A stretch of 64,000 nucleotides of DNA, taken from the NCBI GenBank assembly GCA_038502055.1, contig JAXRKN010000044.1:11243501-11307500 (forward strand). Reading direction: 5' to 3'. Positions within the stretch are counted from its first letter, which is position 1, and each line of letters opens with the position of its first letter. The notes beneath the pieces are model-generated. The model saw nothing but the letters and a program-made list of their open reading frames with translations, was not told where the DNA came from and searched no databases. Position numbers and translations under genes: made by a program. This DNA comes from Tanytarsus gracilentus. Lineage: Eukaryota > Arthropoda > Insecta > Diptera > Chironomidae. Positions 26,429 to 36,172 of this stretch are shown one piece after another.

Positions 26429-28708
26429 TCAATCAGACTGAGAAATTTCTCCTATCCGCTCTCGATCATCACCAAAAGCTTTGTCATAGAGTTTCGATTT
26501 TATAGGTGCATCGTCTAAATTAACCAAATTTTCACCCGTCTGAATGTAAAAACTCTCCCACGAGTTCAGTAGCATCGGATTTGTGACCTCTTTTAACAGC
26601 CTCTTTTCGCCCATTGGGTGCCCTGTTGCCATACAATGATCTGCTATTGCCGATTGTCTCAATCTTTTGTGGTCCAGCGCAGCCGTATGCTCCTTCCATC
26701 TCGCTGCCACTCTTCGTTTTGTTTGGCCTCGGTACCTCTTATCGCACTCCCCACACTCAATCTCATAAACCCCAGATTTTTGCTCTTCCGCTCTCGTGTC
26801 TTTTAAGTTTATGAGAAGATCTGCCAATGATCCTCTTGTGACGTCATAGGTGGCTATTCTTTTTCGACGAGCTACTTTTTTCATTCTGTCAGACAACGGT
26901 GGACAGTAAGTCACTCCCAACATTCTTCGTCCTACCGGTCCTGCACTTTCATCGTGGAGCTTCGATAGTGTTGTTATGCTCTCTTTTTTCTTCTTTTTAG
27001 CATGCTTTTCGATCAGTTCAATTATTAGATTTTCATCGTATCCGTTCGTCACTGCCATATCCACCATATAGTGAAATTCTTTTTGATACTCCTCTTCGCC
27101 AAGTGGAACGTTGACTATTCGATATGCCATACTCTCAAATGCAGCTTTTCGATGCGCCCACGGATGAAAGGAACTATAAGGAATCGTCAGTTTTGTGTCT
27201 GTTGGCTTGTGGTAGATCCCATAGACCAACCCGCCCTCCGATTTTTTGACGAGAAGGTCCAAAAAAGGCAGCTGATTATTCGTTTCGACCTCCATTGTAT
27301 ATTCGATACATTCATGCAGACCGTTTAACCTTTTCAATGCCTCTTCGGCACACCCTTTTTTCATAATCGTGAAGCTGTCATCGACGTATCTCACAAACGG
27401 CTGCGGCCCCAATGGATCAAGCTCTAACGACTTTTCCAAATGGCTCATAAAAACTTCAGCCAAAATGCACGAAAGCGTGTCACCAATTGCAAGACCCGAA
27501 ACTTGAACGAAAACTTCATTATTAAATTGAAAATAATTTTGACTCACAGCTATGTCCAACAGGCTGCACAATTTCAAGCATTCATCGTCCGACACATCCT
27601 GACTGTTTATCCACTCTTTTGTCAGCACTACCGCTTCGTCTTGCGGAATGCTCGGGTACATCGATTTAATGTCGAACGACACCAGTTCTTCGTCGTCTCC
27701 AATCACCACACTTTCCATCACCTTTATAAATTCTGCGCTGTTTTTTATGCTGTACGCGCCCGGTCTCGTAAAGTTTTTAAATGATTTTGCTAAAAACTTT
27801 GAGATCCGGGATGTTGGAGCGTCAATCGATGTCACTACCGGCCTTATATGGTTCCCCTCCTTATGGATTTTGGGAAGTCCATACATCCTCGGTAATCTCG
27901 GATTAGAGACCACCCAGCCTCGTCTCTCGTATTCCGAAATTATGCCTCGACCAGCTAAGTCTTTCAGAGCCACCTTCACCTTGTCTTGAAGCTCATCAAC
28001 TGGAAAAGCTCGACGTGATCGATGAGTTCGATAGGGACCGTTCGAAATATGAATTTTCATCGTATCGTCATATACCGATTTGTCCATAATAACGACTCCT
28101 TTTCCTTTATCTGGATGTGAAAATACCACATCTATCTCTTTCAGCTCTTTTATAACCGTCCATTCTTTTTCAGAGAACCTCACCACCTTTTGATCTTTCT
28201 CAAAAACTTCTGCCACGTCTTCTCTCACCTTCCACTTTATTTCATTCGGCAATCTTTCAACAGCGGCCTCGACCTGCACTGCTAACTCTGCTAATGGCTT
28301 TGCGATGGGCGGTGGTCTATATTTCAGACCCTTATTGAGCAAGATATTTTGTTCTCGAGATAATTCGACTGAAGATTTGTTGATTACAAAGGGGAACCCA
28401 TGATCTGGCAGTTGGGGTGGCGTTGGCGACCTTTGTTTAACATAAGCATGATTAAATTTATGCTGGAGACGTTTTTTCTTCTTCCTATGCTCCTGTACCG
28501 TCACTCTCTCCACATACTCCTCAAACGATTTCCACTCGCATTCTGCGAGTTCTCTCATAATGTACAACTGGTGATTGTATATTTTTTCTTTCATCGTTTG
28601 AATGTGTGCGTAATGTTTTTTCACTTCCCATTTCAGCCATGTCCTTCTTGCACAATGGATACTTTTTTGAGCACCTCTATCTTGCCTTTTAGTCCTGACA
28701 CCATTCAT
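26429..28708 (-). CDS. Penelope-like reverse transcriptase with GIY-YIG endonuclease
   Basis: A single 759-codon ORF. The N-terminal third is basic. The reverse transcriptase has YGLPKIHK (276-283), motif A FDIKSMYPSIP (345-355), motif B GLAIGDTLSCILAEV (405-419) and the catalytic YVDD (441-444). It is followed by motifs typical of Penelope-like enzymes (PFLDLLV, GIYHKPT). The C-terminus is a GIY-YIG nuclease: GVYEI (646-650), a CGEC zinc-binding pair, YRGQT (659-663), ARWKEH, the HC..TGH region and a late acidic WESFYI (E718). All key residues are present and no stop or frameshift is seen, so the enzyme could be functional. The start is the first ATG, only 35 bases inside the 5' boundary. 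The ORF lies upstream of kon on the same strand. Confidence 0.93.
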   Translation of the reverse strand: MNGVRTKRQDRGAQKSIHCARRTWLKWEVKKHYAHIQTMKEKIYNHQLYIMRELAECEWKSFEEYVERVTVQEHRKKKKRLQHKFNHAYVKQRSPTPPQLPDHGFPFVINKSSVELSREQNILLNKGLKYRPPPIAKPLAELAVQVEAAVERLPNEIKWKVREDVAEVFEKDQKVVRFSEKEWTVIKELKEIDVVFSHPDKGKGVVIMDKSVYDDTMKIHISNGPYRTHRSRRAFPVDELQDKVKVALKDLAGRGIISEYERRGWVVSNPRLPRMYGLPKIHKEGNHIRPVVTSIDAPTSRISKFLAKSFKNFTRPGAYSIKNSAEFIKVMESVVIGDDEELVSFDIKSMYPSIPQDEAVVLTKEWINSQDVSDDECLKLCSLLDIAVSQNYFQFNNEVFVQVSGLAIGDTLSCILAEVFMSHLEKSLELDPLGPQPFVRYVDDSFTIMKKGCAEEALKRLNGLHECIEYTMEVETNNQLPFLDLLVKKSEGGLVYGIYHKPTDTKLTIPYSSFHPWAHRKAAFESMAYRIVNVPLGEEEYQKEFHYMVDMAVTNGYDENLIIELIEKHAKKKKKESITTLSKLHDESAGPVGRRMLGVTYCPPLSDRMKKVARRKRIATYDVTRGSLADLLINLKDTRAEEQKSGVYEIECGECDKRYRGQTKRRVAARWKEHTAALDHKRLRQSAIADHCMATGHPMGEKRLLKEVTNPMLLNSWESFYIQTGENLVNLDDAPIKSKLYDKAFGDDRERIGEISQSD

Positions 28709-28743
28709 TATAAAATTCGGGAAAATTTTATTCTAATATTTTA

Positions 28744-29846
28744 TTGTATACATCATCACGAGTGAGAGAAAAACATACACGTCGACGTCGTCTCACCCGC
28801 TTCAAAGATTTCATTCAACCATAAAGTGTAGTCATAAAGAAGAAGAGAAGAAATATTTATAAATAGACGACGGAGAGCGTTTTGAGGACTCTTTTTCAGC
28901 CGCGAAAAGTGAAAATTTTCTCTTTTCTTCTTTTTCATCTTCCGTAGGCATGTGAATCATCTCAAACGATTTTTTTTCGTTAGATGTTTTTTGTGATGTT
29001 AATAGGAATAGTTTTTTTTATCAATTGACGATTGATGAACTTTATTGCACATAAAAATTTTACTTGCTAACAATAAAAAAAATTTTGAACAAAAAATTTA
29101 AACATTGACGAATAAAAATTCAGGGATTGAAGTCGATCAAAAACTAAGGAAATCTTGTTACATTTCTTTATTCTGATTGATTAAATTTAAAGGTTTCGGT
29201 TGTCTTTAATTTCTTGGAATTAATTCATCAAAAAAACCTACATCATCCATTTTTCACAAACATCAATAAATTTCCATATATCTAACTATTCAATTGACCA
29301 TATACGACCGAAATGTTCCATTAAGATTTATTGCCAAAATCAGATCAGGAACATTCCTATGGCATTCACTCCAAATATTCAATTAAGCTCTTAATTTATG
29401 AGCAACACAATATTTGTCATTGTTTTAGTCTCGCGAGCATCTACCGTCAATGTTGTCGCTTCGACTTTTAAGTCTCTTCTCTTTTTTTAATGGCCCTGCA
29501 AATGCCATGCGAGAATTCACTCCCTCGCCCTTTTCCAAAGAAATTCTCTTTTTTTAGTGAACATTTCCATAAATGAGAGAATTGAATTGTTTTTCGCTTT
29601 GATATGCGGCAATAAACATACACGATCGAGGAAACAAAGAGTTATGATGCACATATCGTTACTCGAGACGGTTCCGCATCATTTAGTAAGATAGTCAGTC
29701 TTTAAAGCATGTCATGATGAAACTGTGCATGCATAATGAATCTATCATAAAGATCGCCTTGTAGAAGGAGAAAAAACTTTTTTTTGCTTCAACTTAAAAT
29801 GATAAAAAGTCTTTTTTCTGAAGAAATGCGAGATCTTGTGAGATCC
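28744..29846. other. Non-coding spacer between two retroelement insertions
   Basis: AT-rich sequence with no supported exon. It begins with the second copy of the Penelope-like target-site duplication and ends with the first copy (29824-29846) of the 23-bp duplication of the next insertion. It may hold 5' UTR or promoter sequence of kon. Confidence 0.5.
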
Positions 29847-31436
29847 GAAAAAAAAAAGTTGTATACCCCTCGAAGGTAAACATTAAAATTTTAAAAAATT
29901 AATTATTTTTAGTGTTGTACTGAGAAATTAGTGTTAAATTTGGTTTCATCGGACAAACGGTACATCGGTTCATCGACTTAACATCGAGTATCACAATTTT
30001 AGTCAGGTATTAAGTAAGAATGAGTGAAAATTTTCATTGGGTTTTTTTTCCATTATTTTTATTAAATCATACGGTATTTAGATACCTAAAAATGCACTCA
30101 TTCTTACTTTAATAGTATAATTAACTCCTTCCTAGCCTTGGTTTCACTTTGAAACTGTAGTGATTGGTAAATTCCAAAATTTTATTTGTTTTGATCCTAC
30201 TGGATCTCTACTGGATCTTTGTAACCTCAAAAGTTTTATTTTCAAGTATTGCATTTTTCTATTTTTTTTTCCCCTCTTTCAATTTCAAAACTATTTCAAC
30301 TTCTGTTTAGCATAAGGTTGATAAAATTTATTAATTAAGTTAACCAGGGGGACAATAAGCTCATTTGAATGGATATTCATAAAAATTACATTTCTGATTT
30401 GTTTTGAATAGAGGAAGCATAGATTCAGTCAAAGAGCTGATAGAAAAACTTAATTAACGTAACCAGGGGGATAATGAGCGAATTGGAATGGATTTTTATA
30501 AAAATTATTTCTGGAGTTGTTTGGAATAAGGAAAGTGAAGATTCAGTCAGTGAGTTGATAGAGAGAGTTTAATTTACTTAGCCAGGGGGAAATAAGCGCT
30601 TTTGTATGGTTTTCAAAAAATTAGGTTTTGAATAGAGGAAACGTAGATTGAGTTAAAGAGTTGATACAAAGCTAAATTAATTTCACCAGGGAGAAATAAG
30701 TGGTTTTGTGTGGTTTCTGATCTTATGTTCGTTGGTATCCAACAAAACCAACTGTTAATCTTAGTGACGCAGTTGAGGAAGGAGGTAGTGAGTACTTACG
30801 GACAAAACTTTATGACCTGGACTACCCATGCTAATCGACTAGATTAGATGGAGGAAGGTTGATGAGGAACCAAAACTTTTATACAATTGGTTTGACTTTG
30901 TACCTTATAAATTTATATTTTATGTTTTATGTTTGTCTGTTTTGTAATGTGGGTGGGCCAGTGCCTAACAGTTTGTCAGGGCTGAGGAAGGTTGTAGTGG
31001 CGGTAACTTTTATACAATCCCGTCGAAACCACCTTTGATTTATTTTTCTAACTGCAATCGTAAGGTTCAGTTAACTAACCCATAATTGTGACTAGTTGGA
31101 AACACTCTATGAGTGATCATAAAACTATTCATAATGAAAAATTTTACGTCATGGATTACGGCGCCCTGATTGGTTTTTTCCGCTGGGCGTTCCATGATAA
31201 CTAACATTAAAACTCTGATGGGGGTTTATTCGATCACTAGTGCGTCTTTTTCAAGACGTGTGTTGCAGCTCCCGAGGTGGACGATTCCTGAGGGGACGTC
31301 CATTGTTGAGGGGGAAAAAAGGGGTATTTTTACTCTATTCTTAAGAGCAATCTTAAGAGTTCTGCATGGTTTGCGTCTATCCTGATTAAGTTCTGTGTCG
31401 CTACCCATCAGCAATCAATCAATCAATCAATCAATC
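29847..31436 (+). mobile_element. Retrotransposed insertion with 23-bp target-site duplication and TCAA tail
   Basis: A perfect 23-bp direct repeat (starts AAATGCGAGATC, ends GTGAGATCC) lies at 29824-29846 and 31437-31459. The enclosed 1590 bp end on the plus strand in a tetranucleotide run, (ATCA)n, directly against the right copy. A long variable duplication plus a simple-repeat 3' tail is typical of LINE-type target-primed insertion. I find no reverse-transcriptase reading frame, so it is either a strongly 5'-truncated LINE whose 3' UTR remains or a non-autonomous derivative. The last about 300 bases are more GC-rich than the rest. It contains an internal tandem array at 30341-30720. Confidence 0.75.
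30341..30720 (+). repeat. Tandem array of about 119-bp units
   Basis: The phrase TAACCAGGGGG (or a near variant) recurs at 30341, 30460, 30580 and about 30683, so spacing is 119, 120 and 103 bases. Each unit also repeats an ATAAGC/ATGAGCG box, a GAATAGAGGAAGC-type box and GATTCAGTCA..GAG.TGATA. Units have diverged by several substitutions each, so the array is older than the flanking target-site duplication suggests or arrived pre-diverged. Confidence 0.8.
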
Positions 31437-31438
31437 AA
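31412..31438 (+). repeat. (ATCA)n microsatellite, tail of the insertion
   Basis: About six tetranucleotide copies at the 3' end of the retrotransposed insertion, abutting the target-site duplication. Best read as the element's tail. Confidence 0.85.
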
Positions 31439-31459
31439 ATGCGAGATCTTGTGAGATCC

Positions 31460-33132
31460 ACTTGAAAAGAGAGTCGGAAGAGTTGAGAAATTTTAATTAT
31501 ATTCATGTTTTGTAATGCAAAAAAATGAAGAAGAAAAAGTCAGTTATGGAAACTCAAAAAATTTATAATTTTGAATTGTTTTAAAAATTATTTCATTTAT
31601 TTTTCTGGCTTAAAAAATAATTTTTTCGTAGTGAATGTCAAATTTGACAAAATAATTTTTCTTCTTTATTTTTTTTCACATCACTAAACTCGATCATGAA
31701 TCACTTTTTCATAATTTTTCCTATATATAATGTGGAAAGTGAGATTTCATTTCTGAGTCCGCAATTTTTCATCATAAATTCTTTAATATCCATCCTAATT
31801 AACGTTTATATCGTGCCGCGTCTCGTTTCTCGCTCAGCAAATGACTCGCGGATACAAAACAACGCATAATGATTTAAAGAAGGCAAAGTAAAATGTATGA
31901 GATTTAAAAATAACAACAATTTTTTTTTTCTTATGAGAATCTCTTCATCTTTTCTATGTGATAAAATTTATGTGAGTGCGAGGGAAAACACCGTCTTGAA
32001 CCTCTAAAAGTGACAAAAATAATTTTTCCACTTCTTTTTCTTTTTTTCTCACATATGAAAATTTTAAATTACGGAGGGAGCAACTTTAGAACACATTTAA
32101 ACGCGACCGCGATCAACTCGAAACTGAGAGCGAGGAAAATTTTTTGAGGGATCGTCGACGATGTTCACGAGAGAGAGAGAAAGAGAAAATTTCTAAGATA
32201 TTCGATCGAGAAAGAAAAACACAGAAATGCATGTGATCGTTGTTTACTCTCTCGTACATTTTCATACATGATGATGATGATGACGACGCCGGCTGTGCTA
32301 TGCATGAATCACATTGAACTTTTGATATTTTCGGTCGGTGCCGGTGATCTTCAAAATTATTCTTGTGCTGAAAATGTGCATCGTTGAAAAATAGATGAAT
32401 TGAGTGTTGAGTCAGATGCGGGATATTTATAAGAAAATTTTATTGGTAATGTTCTAAATATGTGATTTGCGTATTTTTAAATAATTTTACATAGTGTATG
32501 GTTGGAAAAATTTTAGCTTATTAAATTATGTTAAATTTTACACTTTTAAAATTAATTTAAAAAAATTATTTAATCTCATGAATCATATTTTCATTCTTTT
32601 ATATCCAAAATAATATTTTAATTCTTTTTAATTTTCGCAAAATTTTCTAACTTATCCCAGTGCTATTTTTAGATTGATACATAAGTGCAGTGTAAATACT
32701 CTCAAAAATATAAAGCTCCAAAAATAAATCGCAAGTGTTTATTTGTTTTCAACCATTCTCAATGCATGACTGTGTAAAGAACTAAAAATATTTAGAAACG
32801 GTTAAAAATAAATTGATGATTTTTTCTAATGATGCTCCAATAAAATACAAATGAACATTTTTAATTAAGAATTCAATCCAGTCGTCAAGAAATAATTCAT
32901 CACGACCTTCGCTGAACTGTTTGAATTTTAAATTACGCTAAATGGGAAGGAAGATTTTTCATGTTAGTATTATAGTGAATCTAAAACAATTGAAATTTAA
33001 CCACACCGGAAGAATAGAAGAACAATAAACTTTTGCAATTATTGTCACAAAAGCCAAAAACAAAAGATAGACCAAAAATTAATATTCAACACGAGACCGT
33101 TTATTGTGTGTGTATGCTGCGTTCATTGGAAG
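31460..33132. other. Non-coding region with a GA-rich stretch
   Basis: No exon is supported. Around 32095-32350 the composition rises in GC, with a GAGAGAGAGAAAGAG run near 32170 and a GATGATGATGATGACGACGCCG run near 32272. Such features are common near insect promoters and enhancers, but I see no TATA or initiator that pins a start site. This could be the distal promoter of kon. TTTATT at 33100-33105 is the reverse complement of a poly(A) signal for globin B. Confidence 0.4.
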
Positions 33133-34996
33133 TTAAAAGAATTGCTCTGAGCGTCCATCAACACATTCGAAAATGATGTGGAAGAAAATATCCAAAACCT
33201 TTGTCCACGCTGCTTTTCCTAAATTAAAACAAATTTATGGATTAAATATTAATTAAAAGATAACACTAATTACCTTCATCATCCAATTTACAGACATCCG
33301 AGAGAATTTCAACAATAACAGTTCGAACTTCGTTTTGAGATTTTTTAGTCACTTTTCGCTTGGCGTGAAATTTTCCAACTACAAAAGAGAGTTTTTAAAA
33401 AATTTAAATAATTTAATTTGAATTTATGAAAAAGGGTGAGAAATTGTGCATAATTTTTGTTGGTATTTTATAATTTTTGTATTAAATTAAATTCGAGTAA
33501 ACAAAATGAAGAAAATTAATTTGAAATTTTATACGCACAAGTTCCTCACCCCTTTAATCTATGTTTTTGTTTGTGATGTCTTATTCAAGTATGCAGTATC
33601 AAAAACTATGTCGCAGGTAATAAAATTAAAAACCCGTTTGTCCACGTGCGTGAATTTAGAAAATGTTTTTTTTTTGTAAAATTAAAGAGGTTTTTTTCAA
33701 ACTTCAACCTCATTCCGACAACATCCCTTTGGAATATTAATTATTCCTCCATTAAGTACACAGTATTGATTTTCATTATTTTATCGTTCCATCTCTCTCA
33801 CTCACCTTCCGCTACAATCTTCTTGATTCCTCTTGATTCAGGATCCTTGTCAAGGCCGTCAATAATGGCGCTGAAAACATTAAAAATTCTGCTCGAGTGT
33901 GCACGAAATAGAACCGTATTCTATAAATGAATTTATTATAGTCGAAAAATATTATTTCGTGATAAAATTCATCAATACTTTGAGCTCCGCAAGTGGTGTG
34001 TCTTTAAATGCTGGAAATTTCTGTTGGTTGTGGGGAAAGCGTTCGAGAAATGTGTAGAAAATTAATTCGGCTGAATCGATTGGCTGTCATGAGGGAGAGA
34101 TTTATCAATGCACTTGTAAAGATCTCAAGAATAAATAAATATTTTTTAGCGTAACCCACACTAGTGTGGTAACGCTTATATGCTCGCATTTCCGTCGTCT
34201 GTCCGTCTGTTCCATCGAGATCTCAGCCCCTAGACCAGCTAGAGACTTCGGGTTTTCGCCAAATGGTAGCTCTGTGGCTCTAGTTTAGCCCATTTTAGGA
34301 ATTTTTTGGGTCATGACCATAGGTCGTGCCACGGACAGCCATAATGTCCATTTTTCATACAAAATTGCACTTATATGGCTTCATGGGTATCGTTGAACTC
34401 GGGATTGGACCAGGAATTGGTTGCTAGTGGAACATGGTGGAAAGTGGAACATGATGGAAAATGGAACATGATGGAAAATGGAACATGATGGAAAATGGAA
34501 CATGATGGAAAATGGAACATGATGGAAAATGGAACATAATGGAAAATAACTTCTCTAAAATGATTTCTCTAAGCCTTCCCCAATTTTTCATATATAAGGC
34601 AAAAATTTTCTCTCTCAAGCTCATTTATATTTCAACCACGGAAGAGTCAACATCGTAAGGTAAGGCTTCCCCAAGGCTTCACCTAAAAGGCTTCCCCAAG
34701 GCTTCACCTAAAAGGCTTCCCCTAAAAGGCTTCCCCAGAGGCTTCCCCAAGGCTTCACCTAAAAGGCTTCCCCAAAATGACTTTCAATACCGATCTGTTA
34801 CAGTGGGTTACGCGGCAACACCCACGTGTGGGTTTTGAAACATTTTTCGTTAAATTAAAAAAATTTCACCAACATTCGCATTCGGAATTTTCCATGTTTC
34901 TTGTACAATTTTAATTTCATTTTCACTAAGCGCAACAATTTGTGGTGTGGGTATGTCATTATCACCCGACGATGTTTTATTTAATGAATTTCCCAT
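33133..34996 (-). CDS. Globin B (177 residues, putative N-myristoylated)
   Basis: Exons 34996-34874, 34083-33979, 33920-33806, 33378-33274 and 33218-33133 join in phases 0, 0, 1, 1. Residues 1-5 are MGNSL, a possible myristoylation start, with a polar extension before helix A (ALSENEIKIVQETWKIP). The globin fold follows: FYTFLERFPHNQQKFPAF with the CD-corner Phe, FRAHSSRIFNVF with distal His E7 (H84), and GKFHAKRKV with proximal His F8 (H119). The TWKIP motif and general pattern resemble insect globin 1. Function (oxygen or redox binding) is inferred. It is a tandem duplicate of globin A, with the same exon phases and sizes except exon 1. Intron 1 holds a repeat island. A poly(A) signal lies about 30 bases after the stop. 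Confidence 0.9.
34427..34545. repeat. 17-bp tandem repeat, seven copies
   Basis: Seven units of about ATGGAACATGATGGAAA start at 34427 and every 17 bases after it. The first copy and the last differ by one or two bases, while the middle ones are identical. There is no spacer between units, so it is not CRISPR-like. Confidence 0.95.
34662..34773. repeat. AGGCTTCCCC tandem array
   Basis: About ten copies of AAGGCTTCCCC or AAGGCTTCACC, often alternating with CTAAAA spacers, give a higher-order unit of about 29 bases. It lies inside the first intron of globin B. Confidence 0.85.
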
Positions 34997-35129
34997 TTTT
35001 CCAATTAATTTTCAACAAGTGTCTTCACTCAACAACTAGACGTTTCACTGACCAGAACACGACTAAAAACGCATGTTCGATGAGTGCACGTTAGCTTCAT
35101 ACACATCCGTCACTAATACACGTCTATTC

Positions 35130-35136
35130 TTTTATA
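35130..35136 (-). promoter_or_regulatory. Possible TATA box of globin B
   Basis: TATAAAA on the minus strand, about 135 bases upstream of the globin B ATG. An initiator-like TTAGTG lies about 22 bases downstream and a TCAGTG about 87 downstream. Neither spacing is ideal, so the call is tentative. Confidence 0.3.
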
Positions 35137-35320
35137 CAGATGGAGAGGAGAGGAAAAAATATATTTTTTTCATTACTTCCAAGCGGCAATTTTTTTTATT
35201 TCTCTAAGAAACATCTCAAATTTCCATCAAGACACAAAATTATCTCATTTTTTTACTTCAATGGCCCACATCAAGCTCTAATTATGTCATTCACGATGAA
35301 GTGTGACAATGATACAATTT

Positions 35321-36172
35321 TTATGAAAATTGAGAATCATTTCCATCTAAGCATTCGAATACAACGTGGTAAATGACATCGAGTAATTTGCTCCAAGCCA
35401 CAATGCCTGTGAGAATAAGATGAAATGAGATCAAAATGAGTTATGCGGTGGAAATTAATGTTGCAATGTTATTACCATCGTCATCGAGTTTACACATATC
35501 CGATATCACCTCCAAGATGACAATTCTCAGCTCGACGTAGGCGCGCTTTTTTACTTGTCGCTTGCCATGCGATCTGCCGACTGGGAAAATAATGAAATTA
35601 ATTTATGGGAGATCTCATGAGAGATTATGTTAAAAATCTCATGATGCAAATGTTAAAAATTTTAAACTAAAATTCAGTTCAATTTTTAAAAAATTATTCA
35701 AAAAATTAAGAATTTCACTCACTTTCAGCAACAATTTTTTTAATTCCATCCATTTCGGGATCCTTATCGAGCGCGTCGATGACACTGCTGAAAACATTAA
35801 AAATTCTGCTCGCATGTGCACGAAATCCTGGCGTTCCCTGGAAACTCAATTATGATTAATGCACGGCAACTCTAAAGCATTTTTACCTTCAGCATGAGCA
35901 GCGGTGTGTTTCGAAAAGCGAGAAAAACTTGTTGATTGTGAGGAAATTTCTCGAGAAAGGCGTAAAAAATTTTCTCTGCTGAGTCGTGTGGCTGCAAAGG
36001 TAAAAAAAGTTAATTACTCGAAAAGTTTCGTTATTTATTTTCAAACTTTAGAACACGGAATTTTCCAACTCCGCTGAATCATTTCGATCTCTTTAGAAGT
36101 GAGCTCTGGCATTGCCGGATTTGTAACGTCATTGTCGCGGCCTCTCGCTATTCTTCTTAGTGTGTTTCCCAT
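35321..36172 (-). CDS. Globin A (178 residues, putative N-myristoylated)
   Basis: Exons 36172-36047, 35991-35887, 35837-35723, 35580-35476 and 35406-35321 join in phases 0, 0, 1, 1. It begins MGNTL, with a Gly-2 and Asn-3 that could be lipid-modified, then a polar extension before helix A (ELTSKEIEMIQRSWKIP). FYAFLEKFPHNQQVFLAF carries the CD-corner Phe, GFRAHASRIFNVF the distal His (H85) and GRSHGKRQVKKRAY the proximal His (H120), so heme binding is expected. The C-terminus is HVVFECLDGNDSQFS. The ATG at 36172 is chosen because it gives the MGN start shared with globin B; an in-frame ATG 21 codons upstream is not conserved. The first intron donor, AAA|GTTTGA, is weak but aligns exactly with globin B. 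A poly(A) signal (complement at 35195-35200) follows. Confidence 0.9.

Larger units (their letters stand above)
26280..28743 (-). mobile_element. Penelope-like element with 13-bp target-site duplication
   Basis: This 2464-bp insertion on the minus strand carries one long intact ORF (26429-28708). It is flanked by identical 13-bp direct repeats, TTGTATACATCAT at 26267-26279 and 28744-28756, which fix both boundaries. The 5' leader before the ATG is only 35 bases and no LTR-like copy is seen there, so the copy may lack the usual upstream repeat. The 3' segment (26280-26428) is AT-rich and starts with a hammerhead-like core. The ORF is clearly more GC-rich than the surrounding DNA, as expected for a recent arrival. 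Confidence 0.85.
34153..34834. mobile_element. Candidate non-autonomous element inside globin B intron
   Basis: The left end reads AACCCACACTAGTGTGGTAAC and the right end, on the opposite strand, AACCCACACGTGGGTGTTGCC. Both are followed within about 30 bases by a GCGTAACC-type or ACGC motif, so they look like imperfect terminal inverted repeats. I could not find a convincing target-site duplication. The two tandem arrays lie inside. It has no coding capacity. Confidence 0.4.
34084..34873 (-). other. Intron 1 of globin B, repeat-filled
   Basis: This intron is 790 bases against 75 bases or less for most introns of the pair. It holds an inverted AACCCACAC end pair (about 34153 and 34834) enclosing two different tandem arrays, listed separately. 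The matching intron of globin A is only 55 bases, so the repeats probably arrived after the duplication. Confidence 0.8.

Noticed and set aside
27071..28765. Several plus-strand ORFs over the Penelope-like element
   Set aside because: They are antisense shadows of the 759-codon reverse-transcriptase frame.
34427..34545. CRISPR-like regular repeats
   Set aside because: Units are contiguous with no spacers, and the context is a eukaryotic intron; it is a simple tandem repeat.
34153..34834. 9-bp duplication like that of the other foldbacks
   Set aside because: No matching 9-mer was found at the ends, so this island is not grouped with the three foldback elements.
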